Shown here piece by piece: positions 23,821 to 32,383 of a stretch of DNA of 33,507 nt. A program made the translations under genes and the position numbers. Numbering within the stretch: the stretch's first letter is position 1; the number at the start of each line of letters is the position of its first letter. The notes beneath the pieces were generated by a model. The model was not told the origin of the DNA, made no database searches, and saw only the letters and a program-made list of their open reading frames with translations. The DNA is from an uncultured Opitutia bacterium (lineage in GTDB: Bacteria; Verrucomicrobiota; Verrucomicrobiia; Opitutales; Opitutaceae). The stretch is from assembly GCA_903830425.1 (NCBI GenBank), contig CAIKTR010000136.1, positions 1-33,507 of the forward strand, in the 5' to 3' direction.

Positions 23821-24963
23821 TCACAGCCGCCCCACCGTCCGCAGGCAAGCCGCCGCGCGGCCATCCGGCTGGCCGCCCAGGCCGGGGGCCGTGGGCAGCG
23901 CCAGCACGTCGGCCGGGGGGTGCAGGGCGCGGCCCAGCAGGCTGTCCGCGAGGAATTGCGGGCCGTTGAGCGCGCAGGGCTGGGTGAGGCCGGCCCAGGC
24001 GAAGAGGTGCGCGGCGGCCAGCAGCGAGAAGTCGGGGTCGGTCAGCCCGGAGCCCAGCACCATCAGCTGGTGCGCGCGGAGCTGGTGGACGATCTGCACC
24101 GAGGGCCAGAGGCCGGCGTTGCGCGCGGGCTTGAGCGCGATGCCGTCGAGCATGCCGAGGGCGATGAACTCCGCCGCGACCTCGGGGCCGACCAGCCCCT
24201 CGTCCATCAGCACGGGCAGCGCCCCCTGCCGCCGGAGCGCCTGGTAGCCGCGGATCTGCGTGGGGGGCAGCGGGGACTCGAGCACGTCGACGCCGGCGTC
24301 GCGCAGCCGTGGGGCGATGGCCAGCGCCTCCGCCGGCGTGTAGCCGGTGTTGGCATCGGCCCAGAGAAAACCCGCGGGGGCAAAGGCGCGGACCCGGCGC
24401 GCTAGCGCCAGGTCGTAGTCCGCCGACTGGGGCGCGCCGACCTTGATGTTGAAGTTGCGGTAGCCGCGCGCGCGGCCCTCGGCCAGCTGGCGCTCGATGG
24501 TCTCGAGGTGGGGGGAGGCGACGGTCCAGCTGAGCGTCAGCGTCTCGCGGGCCGTCGCCGGCGCGCCGAAGAGCTGCCAGGCCGGCACGCCGCGCTGCCG
24601 GCCGACGAGATCGTGGCAGGCGAGGTCCAGCGCCGCCTTGCACAGCGGCTGGCCGACGGAGAAGGCCGGGCGGATCGCCGTGTTCATCGCCGCGTGCAGG
24701 CCGGCAAAGTCCGCGGGGTCGCGCCCCAGCACCACCGCCGCGAGGTGGAACTCCAGCGTGGTCAGCACGCTCTCGACCGTCTCGTAGGTCCACGAGGGCA
24801 CGGGCACGGACTGGCCCCAGCCGGCGACGCCGTCCTCGTCGGTCAGCCGGACCAGCACGGAGGGCCGGGTCACGCGGCCGTCGGGGCCGGGCTGGAAGAA
24901 CTTGAACTCGCCGGCGACCGCGTAGTCGAAGCGGCCGATTTCTACTTGGGCAATGCGTGCCAC
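23821..24963 (-). CDS. mandelate racemase/muconate lactonizing enzyme-family protein (enolase superfamily)
   Basis: 380 residues. The N-terminal capping domain covers about 1-125. The barrel carries FNIKVG with Lys174 (the first Lys of the usual KxK is Asn), metal ligands Asp203 in WADANTGY, Glu229 in LESPLP and Asp254 in LMDEG, and Lys278 in IALKP opposite the first base. This is the muconate lactonizing enzyme subgroup arrangement with a lysine on each face. Typical reactions are acid-sugar dehydration, epimerisation or cycloisomerisation with Mg2+; the precise one is not decidable. The gene context (sugar isomerase upstream, oligosaccharide-type ABC importer downstream) favours acid-sugar chemistry. 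Its first 22 nt overlap the end of the isomerase gene, showing translational coupling. Confidence 0.9.
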   Translation of the reverse strand: MARIAQVEIGRFDYAVAGEFKFFQPGPDGRVTRPSVLVRLTDEDGVAGWGQSVPVPSWTYETVESVLTTLEFHLAAVVLGRDPADFAGLHAAMNTAIRPAFSVGQPLCKAALDLACHDLVGRQRGVPAWQLFGAPATARETLTLSWTVASPHLETIERQLAEGRARGYRNFNIKVGAPQSADYDLALARRVRAFAPAGFLWADANTGYTPAEALAIAPRLRDAGVDVLESPLPPTQIRGYQALRRQGALPVLMDEGLVGPEVAAEFIALGMLDGIALKPARNAGLWPSVQIVHQLRAHQLMVLGSGLTDPDFSLLAAAHLFAWAGLTQPCALNGPQFLADSLLGRALHPPADVLALPTAPGLGGQPDGRAAACLRTVGRL

Positions 24964-25847
24964 GGGTTCAGGGCGGGGTTGCGTTGGTAGCGGGCGTGGA
25001 TTTCGCGGAGGTAGTCGATGGACCGCTTGGCGGTGAGCCAGGCGTCGCCGCCGAGGTCGTAGGCCTGCGAGATGATCGGGCCGGTGTAGCCCCGGGCCCA
25101 GAGGAGGCCGAGGGCGGCGGCGATGTCGATGTTGCCGTCGTCCAGCGGGCGGGTGCGGAAGGGCTCCGCGGGCTTGGGCCAGCCGTTGAGCACGGCGAAA
25201 TAGCCGAGGCGGTCCATCCCGGGCTGCGCCAGCACCTCCGGCAGGTCGGGCACGCCGAGGTGGAAGAACGCGTGGAAGAGCGCGAGGCCGGGGCGGATGA
25301 CCTGCGCGCCGCTCTCCTGGATGGCGCGGACGCCGGCGGCCGGCGTGTCGAGCATGAACCAGACGTGGTTGTACAGGTTGCCGCTCAGGCCGCGCCGCGC
25401 GAGGTGGGCGTCGACCTCGCGCAGCAGGTGCGCGGTGCGCTCCCAGTGGCGCGGCTCCGCCTTGGCCGAGCCGGCGTCGCGGTAGTCCGGCGTGGATTTG
25501 CCGCCGGGGTTGCTGAGGATGGTGAAGTTGACGAAGGCCTGCGGGTCGATCGCGGCGAGGCGGTCGATCATCTGCTTGGCGCGGGCCACCTCGGCGTCGA
25601 ACTGGCCGAATTCGGCGTCGGTGATGCCCTTGGACACGATGTACATGCCGGCGCGCTGGAGCCCGCTGGCCCGGAAGGCCGCCGTCGCCTCGCCCCAGGT
25701 GGCGTCGTCGCCCGGCTCGATGGGGTGAAACTCGTAGCCGTCGTAGCCGGTGTCGGCGGCGATCGCCAGGCGCGTCCGGTACGGGTACTGCCGCCGGTGC
25801 ATCACAAAGTGATTGTTGAACAGGATGAGCGGGTTGGGGAAGGACAT
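24942..25847 (-). CDS. sugar phosphate isomerase/epimerase-like TIM-barrel protein
   Basis: 301 residues, no signal peptide. Strand-helix pieces typical of the AP-endonuclease-2-like (xylose isomerase-like) fold are TRLAIAADTGYDGYEFHPIEPGDD, FRASGLQRAGMYIVSKG, GNLYNHVWFMLDTPAAGVRAIQ (with the Asn/His/Asp metal-region residues), and GYTGPIISQAYDLGGDAWLTAKRSIDYLREI at the C terminus. Such proteins isomerise or epimerise sugars or inositol derivatives with a divalent metal, in the cytoplasm. It is the first gene of the four-gene minus-strand operon 25847-19348. The 215-nt region upstream separates it from the divergent heparinase-like gene; I see no convincing promoter hexamers there. Confidence 0.85.
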   Translation of the reverse strand: MSFPNPLILFNNHFVMHRRQYPYRTRLAIAADTGYDGYEFHPIEPGDDATWGEATAAFRASGLQRAGMYIVSKGITDAEFGQFDAEVARAKQMIDRLAAIDPQAFVNFTILSNPGGKSTPDYRDAGSAKAEPRHWERTAHLLREVDAHLARRGLSGNLYNHVWFMLDTPAAGVRAIQESGAQVIRPGLALFHAFFHLGVPDLPEVLAQPGMDRLGYFAVLNGWPKPAEPFRTRPLDDGNIDIAAALGLLWARGYTGPIISQAYDLGGDAWLTAKRSIDYLREIHARYQRNPALNPWHALPK

Positions 25848-26062
25848 GCGGGCGGGGGCTGGGCGCGGGGCGGCTGGAGGGTTCCGGCGCGGGCGGTTGG
25901 CAGGTGGGCGGGGTGGGTGGCGGCGGCCGGCCGGGTCATACCGATAGGATAAACCCCGGCTTGGCGGCGCGGCGCGGAACTGGCAGCAAGAAGCCGTTAG
26001 GCAACCCGGCCTCCGTCACGAGCGAAAACTGATTCCGCGGGCCGCAACTTTTGGCTACCTGT

Positions 26063-28420
26063 ATGAAAACCACCCCGATCAACTCCGCCGAGGCCATCTT
26101 CGAGGCCTTCTTCGACGAGACGCTGAGCGGCCTGCCCCACTGGCGGATCGACCGCGGCGGCGCCGAGGGCCTGACCGTCGTGCAGAAGTGGGCGTGGGTG
26201 CAGTACGACTGGCAGCGGGCGCCGGCCGATCCGGCCGTGCCCGCGCTGCGGCTGAGCCGCGACTACGAGGTGGACTGCGCGGACTACGACGCGCTGGTGT
26301 TCTCGCTGGTGGCGCCGCCGGGGTCGCGGGTGGCGCTGATCGCCGGCACGGAGGCCGGGGAGCACCGCCGCCTGAGCGCGCCGTTTCCGGCCCAGAAGTG
26401 CGAGCTGCTCCTGCCGCTCGGCGGGGCCCGCCGGCTGCAGCGCCTGACCGTCGAGATTTACGCCGACCCCGCCCGGCCCCCGGGCAGCGCCTGCGGCTGG
26501 TTCAACTGGATCGGCCTGCAGCACGGCGCCCAGCTCCAGCGCCACCTGCGCCAGGTGGCCCGCTTCGACGACCGCTGGGCGGACTACCTCCAGCCCGAGA
26601 CCTTCACGCCCAGCTGCGAGCCCGCCTACGGCCTGCACCTGACCCGGGACGAACTGGCCGCCGCCCGCACCGCGCTGGCCGCGGCCGGCGGCCCGCGCAC
26701 CTCGCCGCTGTGGGCGCTGGCGGAGGACGCGCGCCGGCTGGTGCCGGAGAAAATGACGACCGAGTACGTCAATTTCTGGAACGACACGCGGTTCAACCGG
26801 GTGCGGGACACCGGCAACCACCTGCTGACCCACGGGGCGAACGCCGCCCAGGCGGCGGTGCTGTTCCGCGACCCGCAGCTGGGCCGGCTGGCCGCGCGGT
26901 ATGCCATCTGCATGGCGCACTGCACGCGCTGGGACCCGTCGTTCCTCAGCTGGATGACCGGCTGCAAGTGGGAGCACCGCGCCTTCGTCCCCAGCCTGGT
27001 GATGTACGACTGCGCGCTGATCCTGGACCTGTGCGGCGAGTGGTTCACGACCTACGGCCGCGAGCTCCTCCTGCGCCGCCTCGCCGAGGAGGGCCAGGGC
27101 ACGAACAACTACAACGCCTGGTGGTACACCTACATCTTCTGGTGCAACCAGACCGCCTGGTTCATGCCCGGCCGCATGTACGCCTATCTCGTGCTGGAGC
27201 GGACGCTGCCCACGCAGTGGGAGCCCTATCCCAAGCCGGTGCCCTCCCGCGTCACGCCCTACACCGACCTCGCGCTGGCCGACCTGCTCGACAACCTCGG
27301 CAAGATCCTCCTGCCCGACGGCGGCTACACCGAGGGGCCCATGTATTTCACGTTCACCGCCCGCCAGGCGCTGATCACGTTCTATTATTATGCCCGGGCC
27401 CGCGGCCTTGATCCCCGCACTCTGGCCCCGCCCGCCCTCTACGCCACTGCCATCATGGCGGAAACGCTCGTCAGCACCGCGGACGACGCGCAGATGATCC
27501 TGATCTGCGACGCGCAATACGTCCCGCAGGAAGGGGCGGCGTTCCTCGCGTGGCTGATGCCGGATTCGCACTGGGTCACGATCTTCCGCAAGTCCGTCGC
27601 CCGCACCGGCGGCCAGCCGATGACGCTGCTGGCGCAGAACCTGGCGCGCGACCTCCCGGCGGCCGGGCCGGCGTTCCGCCCGCTGGTCGACATGCCGGCG
27701 ATCGGCCAGATGGCCTCGCACCGCCGGCACGGCGGCGAGTGGGTGAAGCTCTTCCTGATGGGCAACCAGTCCGGCGCCTCGCACACCCACGAGGACAAGG
27801 GCTCGTTCGTGCTCGAGTTTGCCGGCGACAGCTTTGCCAAGGATTTCGGCAGCTGCGACTACAGCAACCCGCTCGCCGACCTGATGAAGCACTGCCAGCG
27901 GCACAACATGCTGGTGCCGCTCACGGCCGGCGGCGTGCGGCCCCGGCCGAAGAACCCGATCTTTGCCGACCTCACGCCCCGCGGCGGCGGGGACGAAACC
28001 TCGTTCCACGCCACGCTGGAGCTCGCCGCCGGCTGGGAGGGCTGGTTCGAGCGCTGGACCCGGACCTGGGACGCGCCGACCCCGGGCGAACTCACGATCA
28101 CGGACGACTGGGCGGTCGTCCAAGGCGAGGGCGTGGTGTTCCATTGGACGACCCCGCTGCCCCTCACGCTCGACGCCCCCGGCCGCCGCGCGGTGATCGA
28201 GGGCCGCCGCGGCCGCGCCACGCTGACCTGGGACGAGGGAATCGAGGCGGTCTACGAGGAGCTGCCGTTCGAGGAGGCCAGCTGGAAGGAGGTGCTGCGC
28301 GAGCGCCAGGAAGCCTACCTGGTCACGACGCTGCTCCCCGAGGTCCAGCCGCGGCTTGCGCTCCGCCAGCGCGGCCGGGCCGGCCGGCTGGTGGTGCAGG
28401 TGCGGCTCGAGCGGAAGTGA
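26063..28420 (+). CDS. heparinase II/III-like protein
   Basis: 785 residues from ATG 26063; an in-frame TTG at 26051 is less likely. An N-terminal part (1-170) is a beta-rich accessory domain. A long alpha-toroid follows (about 190-480) with WNDTRFNRVRDTGNHLLTHG and NNYNAWWYTYIFWCNQTAW, and the C-terminal sandwich opens with SHTHEDKGSFVLEFAG (about 573-588), the H-x-H-x-D-x-GSF signature of heparinase II/III-type lyases. Such enzymes cleave uronic-acid-containing polysaccharides by beta-elimination. Known family members are usually secreted; no signal peptide is visible here, so it may act in the cytoplasm on imported oligosaccharides. It is divergent from the isomerase operon and convergent with the GH38 gene with no bases between the stop codons. 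Confidence 0.85.
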   Translation: MKTTPINSAEAIFEAFFDETLSGLPHWRIDRGGAEGLTVVQKWAWVQYDWQRAPADPAVPALRLSRDYEVDCADYDALVFSLVAPPGSRVALIAGTEAGEHRRLSAPFPAQKCELLLPLGGARRLQRLTVEIYADPARPPGSACGWFNWIGLQHGAQLQRHLRQVARFDDRWADYLQPETFTPSCEPAYGLHLTRDELAAARTALAAAGGPRTSPLWALAEDARRLVPEKMTTEYVNFWNDTRFNRVRDTGNHLLTHGANAAQAAVLFRDPQLGRLAARYAICMAHCTRWDPSFLSWMTGCKWEHRAFVPSLVMYDCALILDLCGEWFTTYGRELLLRRLAEEGQGTNNYNAWWYTYIFWCNQTAWFMPGRMYAYLVLERTLPTQWEPYPKPVPSRVTPYTDLALADLLDNLGKILLPDGGYTEGPMYFTFTARQALITFYYYARARGLDPRTLAPPALYATAIMAETLVSTADDAQMILICDAQYVPQEGAAFLAWLMPDSHWVTIFRKSVARTGGQPMTLLAQNLARDLPAAGPAFRPLVDMPAIGQMASHRRHGGEWVKLFLMGNQSGASHTHEDKGSFVLEFAGDSFAKDFGSCDYSNPLADLMKHCQRHNMLVPLTAGGVRPRPKNPIFADLTPRGGGDETSFHATLELAAGWEGWFERWTRTWDAPTPGELTITDDWAVVQGEGVVFHWTTPLPLTLDAPGRRAVIEGRRGRATLTWDEGIEAVYEELPFEEASWKEVLRERQEAYLVTTLLPEVQPRLALRQRGRAGRLVVQVRLERK

Positions 28421-31400
28421 TCAGTCGCGGGTGAGCTGCAGGCTCACGATTTGGTACGGGGCAAACGCCAGCCGGCCCGCCCGCAGGGGCGCGGCGGTGG
28501 CGGCGCCGAGCAGGTTGACCGGGCGGGCAGTCCAGCCGGGCGCGAGCCGGAGCCGGGCCGTGCCCCGCTGCCCGCCCACCTCGTGCAGCCGCAGCACCCA
28601 GCGGTCGCGGCCCTGCGGCTGCGCCCAGTGGGGGATGAGGGTGTCGCCGCCGGTGAGGCCCTGGAACGCGCTGGCCATGGGCCGGCCGGTGTAGGCCACG
28701 GCCGGCGTGAACAGCGTCTCCGCCAGCACCGCGGGCTGCTCGGCGCGGAGCGCGGTGGCGTCGTAGCAACCGAGCGCGAGCGGGATCGTGTGCCGGCCGA
28801 GGTCCGTGTAGACCGTCGCCGGCGGCCCCAGGCGGCTGAGCTGCGCGGGGTAGGCCCGGCCGTGGTCCTCGAAGCCCACGTGCTTCTGGGTGCGCAGCAG
28901 CGTCAGACCCAGGTTGCCGTCGCGGCAGCTCACGCCGTATTTCGCCTCGGTCACGACGAAGAGCCCGGCCCGCTCGGCCTCGGCGCTCACGGTCGCCCAG
29001 CGGCTCATCGGCCACTCCCACATTGCCTCGGCCTCGCGGGTCGTGGCCAGCTGCGGGCGCAGCACGCTGCCCAGCGGCGTCCCGCAGCGCACCTCGCGCC
29101 CCCGATAGGACGTGGGGAAATGCAGCTTCACCAGCACGTCGGCTTCGTGCCAGTCCAGGTCCACCGTGAGGCGGAGCACGCTCGCGCCGGGCTCCAGCCA
29201 GTAGCGCACCGTGGCCGTGCTCGCCGCGCCGACCGGGCGCGTCACGGTCACCCCGTCCGGCTGCACCGTGATCCGGGCCGGCCGGCGCGCGGGCTGGCCG
29301 AGCGAGAGCGAGTGCCGGTCGATGTCCCAGGGCCCGAAGTTCGCGGGCTGCTCCGGGTAGACCACCAGCTCCCCGGCCCCGGCGAGGAGCTCCACGTCGC
29401 GGCCGTCGACGCGCAGCGCCGCGAGCTGGCCGCGGGCGTTGATCCGGGCGGTGACGCGGCCGTTCGTGAGGGTGCGGCCCCGGACGGTGACGGGGGCGAC
29501 GCCGGGCACGGTGGCGTCGGCGAGGCGCACGCCGGCGAGCGGCGGCAGGTCGACGACGCGGCCGGCGACCACCGCGAGGCGGGCGAGCGGGAGCGGGTTG
29601 AAGACGCAGGCCTCGCCGCCCGGGGCGGGGGCGAGGGACGCGGCGGCGGCGGCGGTTTGTCCGCGGGCGAGCTGGGCGAGCTCGGGGAGGCCCTCGGCGT
29701 AGACCTCGGGGATGGAGCTGCCCGGGATGAAGTCGTGGAACTGGGCGAACACCAGGCGGCGCCAGGCGTGGGCGAGGTCGGCGCCCGGCGTGCCGCGGGT
29801 GGCGACGAGGGCGGCCTCGCGCAGCTGCAGGGCGCGCTCGAGGGCGCGGAAGTGGGACTTCACGCGGCTCTGCGTCGTGAAGGTGCCGCGGTGGTATTCG
29901 AGGTAGATCTCGCCGTCGAGGGCGGGGAGGGCGGCGCGTTTTTTCGCGAGCCGGTCGAAGAAGGCCTCGGGCTGGTCCCACCGGAGGGCGGGCAGGCCGC
30001 GGAGCGAGCTGAGCCGGCGGGCGCGCTCGCACAGCTCGGCGCTCGGGCCGCCGCCGCCGTCGCCCCAGCCGTTGGGCATGAGCACCTCGGGGTGGAGGTC
30101 GCCCTGCTGGTTCTGGTGGACGCAGGCGCGGACCTGGTCGACGGCGAGGGTGTTGTTGAACTGGACGCCCTGGGTGACGTGGCTGACGACGCCGTGGCCG
30201 CCGGGGCCGCGCCAGACGAAGCTGGAGTGCGGGAAGCGGTTGACGGTGTTCCAGGTGGTCTTGGTGGTGAAGAAATAGTCCACCCCGCTGAGCTGCATGA
30301 GCTGGGGCAGGCAGGCGCTGAAGCCGAAGAGGTCGGGCAGCCAGAGGAGGCGGGAGCGGCGGCCGGAGAGCTGGAGGAACGACTCCTGGCCGAGGATGAA
30401 GCTGCGCGCGAGGCCCTCGCCGCAGGCGACGTGCGAGTCGCTCTCGACGTACATGCCGCCGGTGGCCTCCCACTGGCCGGAGCGCAGGCGGGCGCGCACG
30501 GCGCGGTGGAGCTCCGGCGAGCGGCGGCCGACGGCCTCGTAGCTCGCGGGCTGCGAGTAGGCGAAGCGGAACTCGGGATACTGCGCCATCAGGCGGTTGA
30601 CGTTGGCGAAGGTGTGCACGGCCTTGCCCTCGCCGACCTGCTCGGGCCAGAGCCACACGAGGTCGAGGTGGGAGTGGCCGGTGAGGGCGGCGCGGGCGAG
30701 CGGCGCGGTGTCGCGCATCTCGGTGTAGACGGTGGCGAGCCGGCGGCGCAGCGCGGCCACGCCGGCGGTGTCGAAGGCGTCGAGCGCGGCGTCGAGGCCG
30801 CGCAGCAGGCGGCGGTAGAGCGGGGAGACGTCGGTGAGTGGGGGCTGCTGGGTCTGGCTGAAGAGCTCGCGGGGCACGCCGGGGAACTCCTTCGCGCGGA
30901 GGTCGACCATCCAGTCGTAGAGGCAGTTCAGGTCGTGGTAGGCGGCCCAGGCCGCGTCGTCGCGGCGGAGCAGGCGCGCGCCGCGGAAGAGGTTGCCGTC
31001 GGGGTTCAGGCCCTTGGCGTCGGGGTGCCAGATGGCGGCCTGCACGCAGAGGCTCTCGACCCAGACCTCGCGCGTGCCGGCGGGGAGCTCGCAGTGGCGG
31101 TGGGCGACGTCGAAGCCGAAGAACGGGACGCCGTCGATGAAGAGCGTGGCCTCGCCCTGCTCGTCCCAGTGGAGCCAGCGCGGGCCGCCGGCGGGGAGAG
31201 CGACGCGGCACCAGCGCTGGTCGTAGAGGCGGCCCCAGGCGGTGCCGTCGCGCACGGCGCGGCGGGGGAGCTTTTTCGCCGCGGCCAGCGGGAGGTGGTC
31301 CGGGCGCGTGGCCGTGGCCTCGACGCGGAGCGCGCGCGGGTCGTGCCAGATGACTTCGGCGAGGCGGGCGACGCCGCGCTGCGTGCGCAGGGGGGTGAGC

Positions 31401-31426
31401 TGGAGGAGGGGGTTGAGGGGCAGCAT
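28421..31426 (-). CDS. GH38 alpha-mannosidase
   Basis: 1001 residues from ATG 31426; the upstream 83 in-frame codons are Arg/His/Pro-rich, overlap the LuxR gene leader and are rejected. The catalytic domain has LTGHSHLDLVWLWPEQ (about 245-260, zinc-binding HxHxD..W) and LLWLPDLFGFSACLPQLM (about 358-375), where the Asp of PDxFG is the nucleophile. HDFIPGSS and a C-terminal beta-rich region with WEWPMSRWATV and AYTGRPMASAF complete the family. It removes alpha-linked mannose with retention, using a Zn2+ or Ca2+/Co2+ centre. No signal peptide is seen, so cytoplasmic trimming of imported oligosaccharides is likely. Its TGA abuts the convergent heparinase-like TGA, leaving no intergenic base. Confidence 0.93.
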   Translation of the reverse strand: MLPLNPLLQLTPLRTQRGVARLAEVIWHDPRALRVEATATRPDHLPLAAAKKLPRRAVRDGTAWGRLYDQRWCRVALPAGGPRWLHWDEQGEATLFIDGVPFFGFDVAHRHCELPAGTREVWVESLCVQAAIWHPDAKGLNPDGNLFRGARLLRRDDAAWAAYHDLNCLYDWMVDLRAKEFPGVPRELFSQTQQPPLTDVSPLYRRLLRGLDAALDAFDTAGVAALRRRLATVYTEMRDTAPLARAALTGHSHLDLVWLWPEQVGEGKAVHTFANVNRLMAQYPEFRFAYSQPASYEAVGRRSPELHRAVRARLRSGQWEATGGMYVESDSHVACGEGLARSFILGQESFLQLSGRRSRLLWLPDLFGFSACLPQLMQLSGVDYFFTTKTTWNTVNRFPHSSFVWRGPGGHGVVSHVTQGVQFNNTLAVDQVRACVHQNQQGDLHPEVLMPNGWGDGGGGPSAELCERARRLSSLRGLPALRWDQPEAFFDRLAKKRAALPALDGEIYLEYHRGTFTTQSRVKSHFRALERALQLREAALVATRGTPGADLAHAWRRLVFAQFHDFIPGSSIPEVYAEGLPELAQLARGQTAAAAASLAPAPGGEACVFNPLPLARLAVVAGRVVDLPPLAGVRLADATVPGVAPVTVRGRTLTNGRVTARINARGQLAALRVDGRDVELLAGAGELVVYPEQPANFGPWDIDRHSLSLGQPARRPARITVQPDGVTVTRPVGAASTATVRYWLEPGASVLRLTVDLDWHEADVLVKLHFPTSYRGREVRCGTPLGSVLRPQLATTREAEAMWEWPMSRWATVSAEAERAGLFVVTEAKYGVSCRDGNLGLTLLRTQKHVGFEDHGRAYPAQLSRLGPPATVYTDLGRHTIPLALGCYDATALRAEQPAVLAETLFTPAVAYTGRPMASAFQGLTGGDTLIPHWAQPQGRDRWVLRLHEVGGQRGTARLRLAPGWTARPVNLLGAATAAPLRAGRLAFAPYQIVSLQLTRD

Positions 31427-31505
31427 CCAGGTAGTTTTCGCGCGGCGCGGCGCGGCCTGCAAACACTTCTGCGCCCCCGCGGCCGTCCGGGCGGGCCCGG
31501 CCCGG

Positions 31506-31523
31506 CGTAACAACCTTGTTACG
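31506..31523. promoter_or_regulatory. 18-bp palindrome upstream of the LuxR-type regulator (operator candidate)
   Basis: CGTAACAACCTTGTTACG has perfect 8-bp arms around a central CC, giving an 8-2-8 (or 7-2-7) layout. It ends 44 nt before the GTG start of the regulator and 79 nt before the divergent GH38 ATG. It is AT-rich relative to its surroundings. The layout matches the operator class of NarL/LuxR dimers, so autoregulation or control of both divergent genes is possible. Confidence 0.5.
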
Positions 31524-31567
31524 GTCGCAGCCTTTCCCCGGCGCCGGCGGGAAGGGAGGGTCCGCCC

Positions 31568-32383
31568 GTGCCGCTCGTCATGACCCCACCCAAGGCCGTC
31601 CGGCGTCCCGCCCCGGAGAAGGCCCCCGCGCTGCCGGATCCGGCCGCCGGGGTGGCCCGGGTGGTGGTGGGGCAATCGGGCCGGACCTACGCCGAGGCCC
31701 TGCGCCGCTCATGCCTGGAGGCGTTTCCGCCGGCCGCGGTGGTCACCGCCCGCAGCGGGAAGGAAATCCTCGCCGCGCTCTATGCCCAGCGGGCGGACTT
31801 CCTGCTCCTCGCGATGAACCTGCCCGACATGCACGGCGTCGACCTGCTGCGGCGGATCACGGGGGAAAAGCTGGCGGCCCGCGTGCTGGTGGTCTGCCAG
31901 CATTGCGACGAGCGGACGCTGCTGGACCTGCGCAACGCGCAGTTTGACGGGCTGCTCGACACCGAGGAGGAGAGTTTGGACGACCTGATTCGGGTGATGC
32001 GGCTGGTGGCGGGCGGGCAGGCCTATGTGAGCCCGGCCTTTCGCGGCACGGTGGTGGACCGCGGCCCGGTGGGCGCGATCTGGCACAAACTCACGCCGGC
32101 GGAGCTCCGGGTGTTTTCCGCCATCGGGGATGGCAGCGGCAACCAGGAGGCCACGGCGCAGCTGGGCCTGAGCGAGGCGACGGTGCAGACCCACCGGCGG
32201 AACCTCATGCACAAGCTGGGGATTTCCAGCAGCGCCAAGCTGGTGCGGGAGGCCATCCGGCTCGGCCTGGTGCGGATCAGCGCCAACGGCAGCGTGATCC
32301 GGCCGGGGTTTCTGCCGGCCATGGCCAGCCGCGAATTTCCGGTCGATCGGCGGAGTGAACTGCAATGCCACGGGGCTACCTAA
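31568..32383 (+). CDS. LuxR/NarL-type regulator with degenerate receiver domain
   Basis: 271 residues from GTG 31568, chosen because GGGAGGG (31554-31560) lies 7 nt upstream; ATG 31580 is the alternative. Residues 31-155 are receiver-like (VVVGQSGRTY, RADFLLLAMNLPDMHGVDLLRRI, RVLVVCQHCDE). The phospho-acceptor Asp is Ala82, the paired acidic residues are Gly35/Gln36, and the conserved Lys after the fifth strand is absent. Residues 174-238 are a LuxR-type helix-turn-helix (LTPAELRVFSAIGDGSGNQEATAQLGLSEATVQTHRRNLMHKLG split in helices). It should bind DNA as a dimer without normal phosphorylation. A palindrome precedes it and two TACC-N8-GGTA repeats start within its last codons. A TonB receptor gene follows 312 nt later. 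Confidence 0.9.
   Translation: MPLVMTPPKAVRRPAPEKAPALPDPAAGVARVVVGQSGRTYAEALRRSCLEAFPPAAVVTARSGKEILAALYAQRADFLLLAMNLPDMHGVDLLRRITGEKLAARVLVVCQHCDERTLLDLRNAQFDGLLDTEEESLDDLIRVMRLVAGGQAYVSPAFRGTVVDRGPVGAIWHKLTPAELRVFSAIGDGSGNQEATAQLGLSEATVQTHRRNLMHKLGISSSAKLVREAIRLGLVRISANGSVIRPGFLPAMASREFPVDRRSELQCHGAT

Noticed and set aside
20892-23969. 1025-codon plus-strand open frame opposite the fused importer
   Set aside because: A composition-driven shadow; the minus-strand protein shows complete binding-protein and permease motifs.
28323-31510. Long open frames of over 1000 codons on both strands across the mannosidase gene
   Set aside because: Only one frame carries the GH38 zinc and nucleophile motifs; the others are Arg/Ala/Pro-rich shadows.
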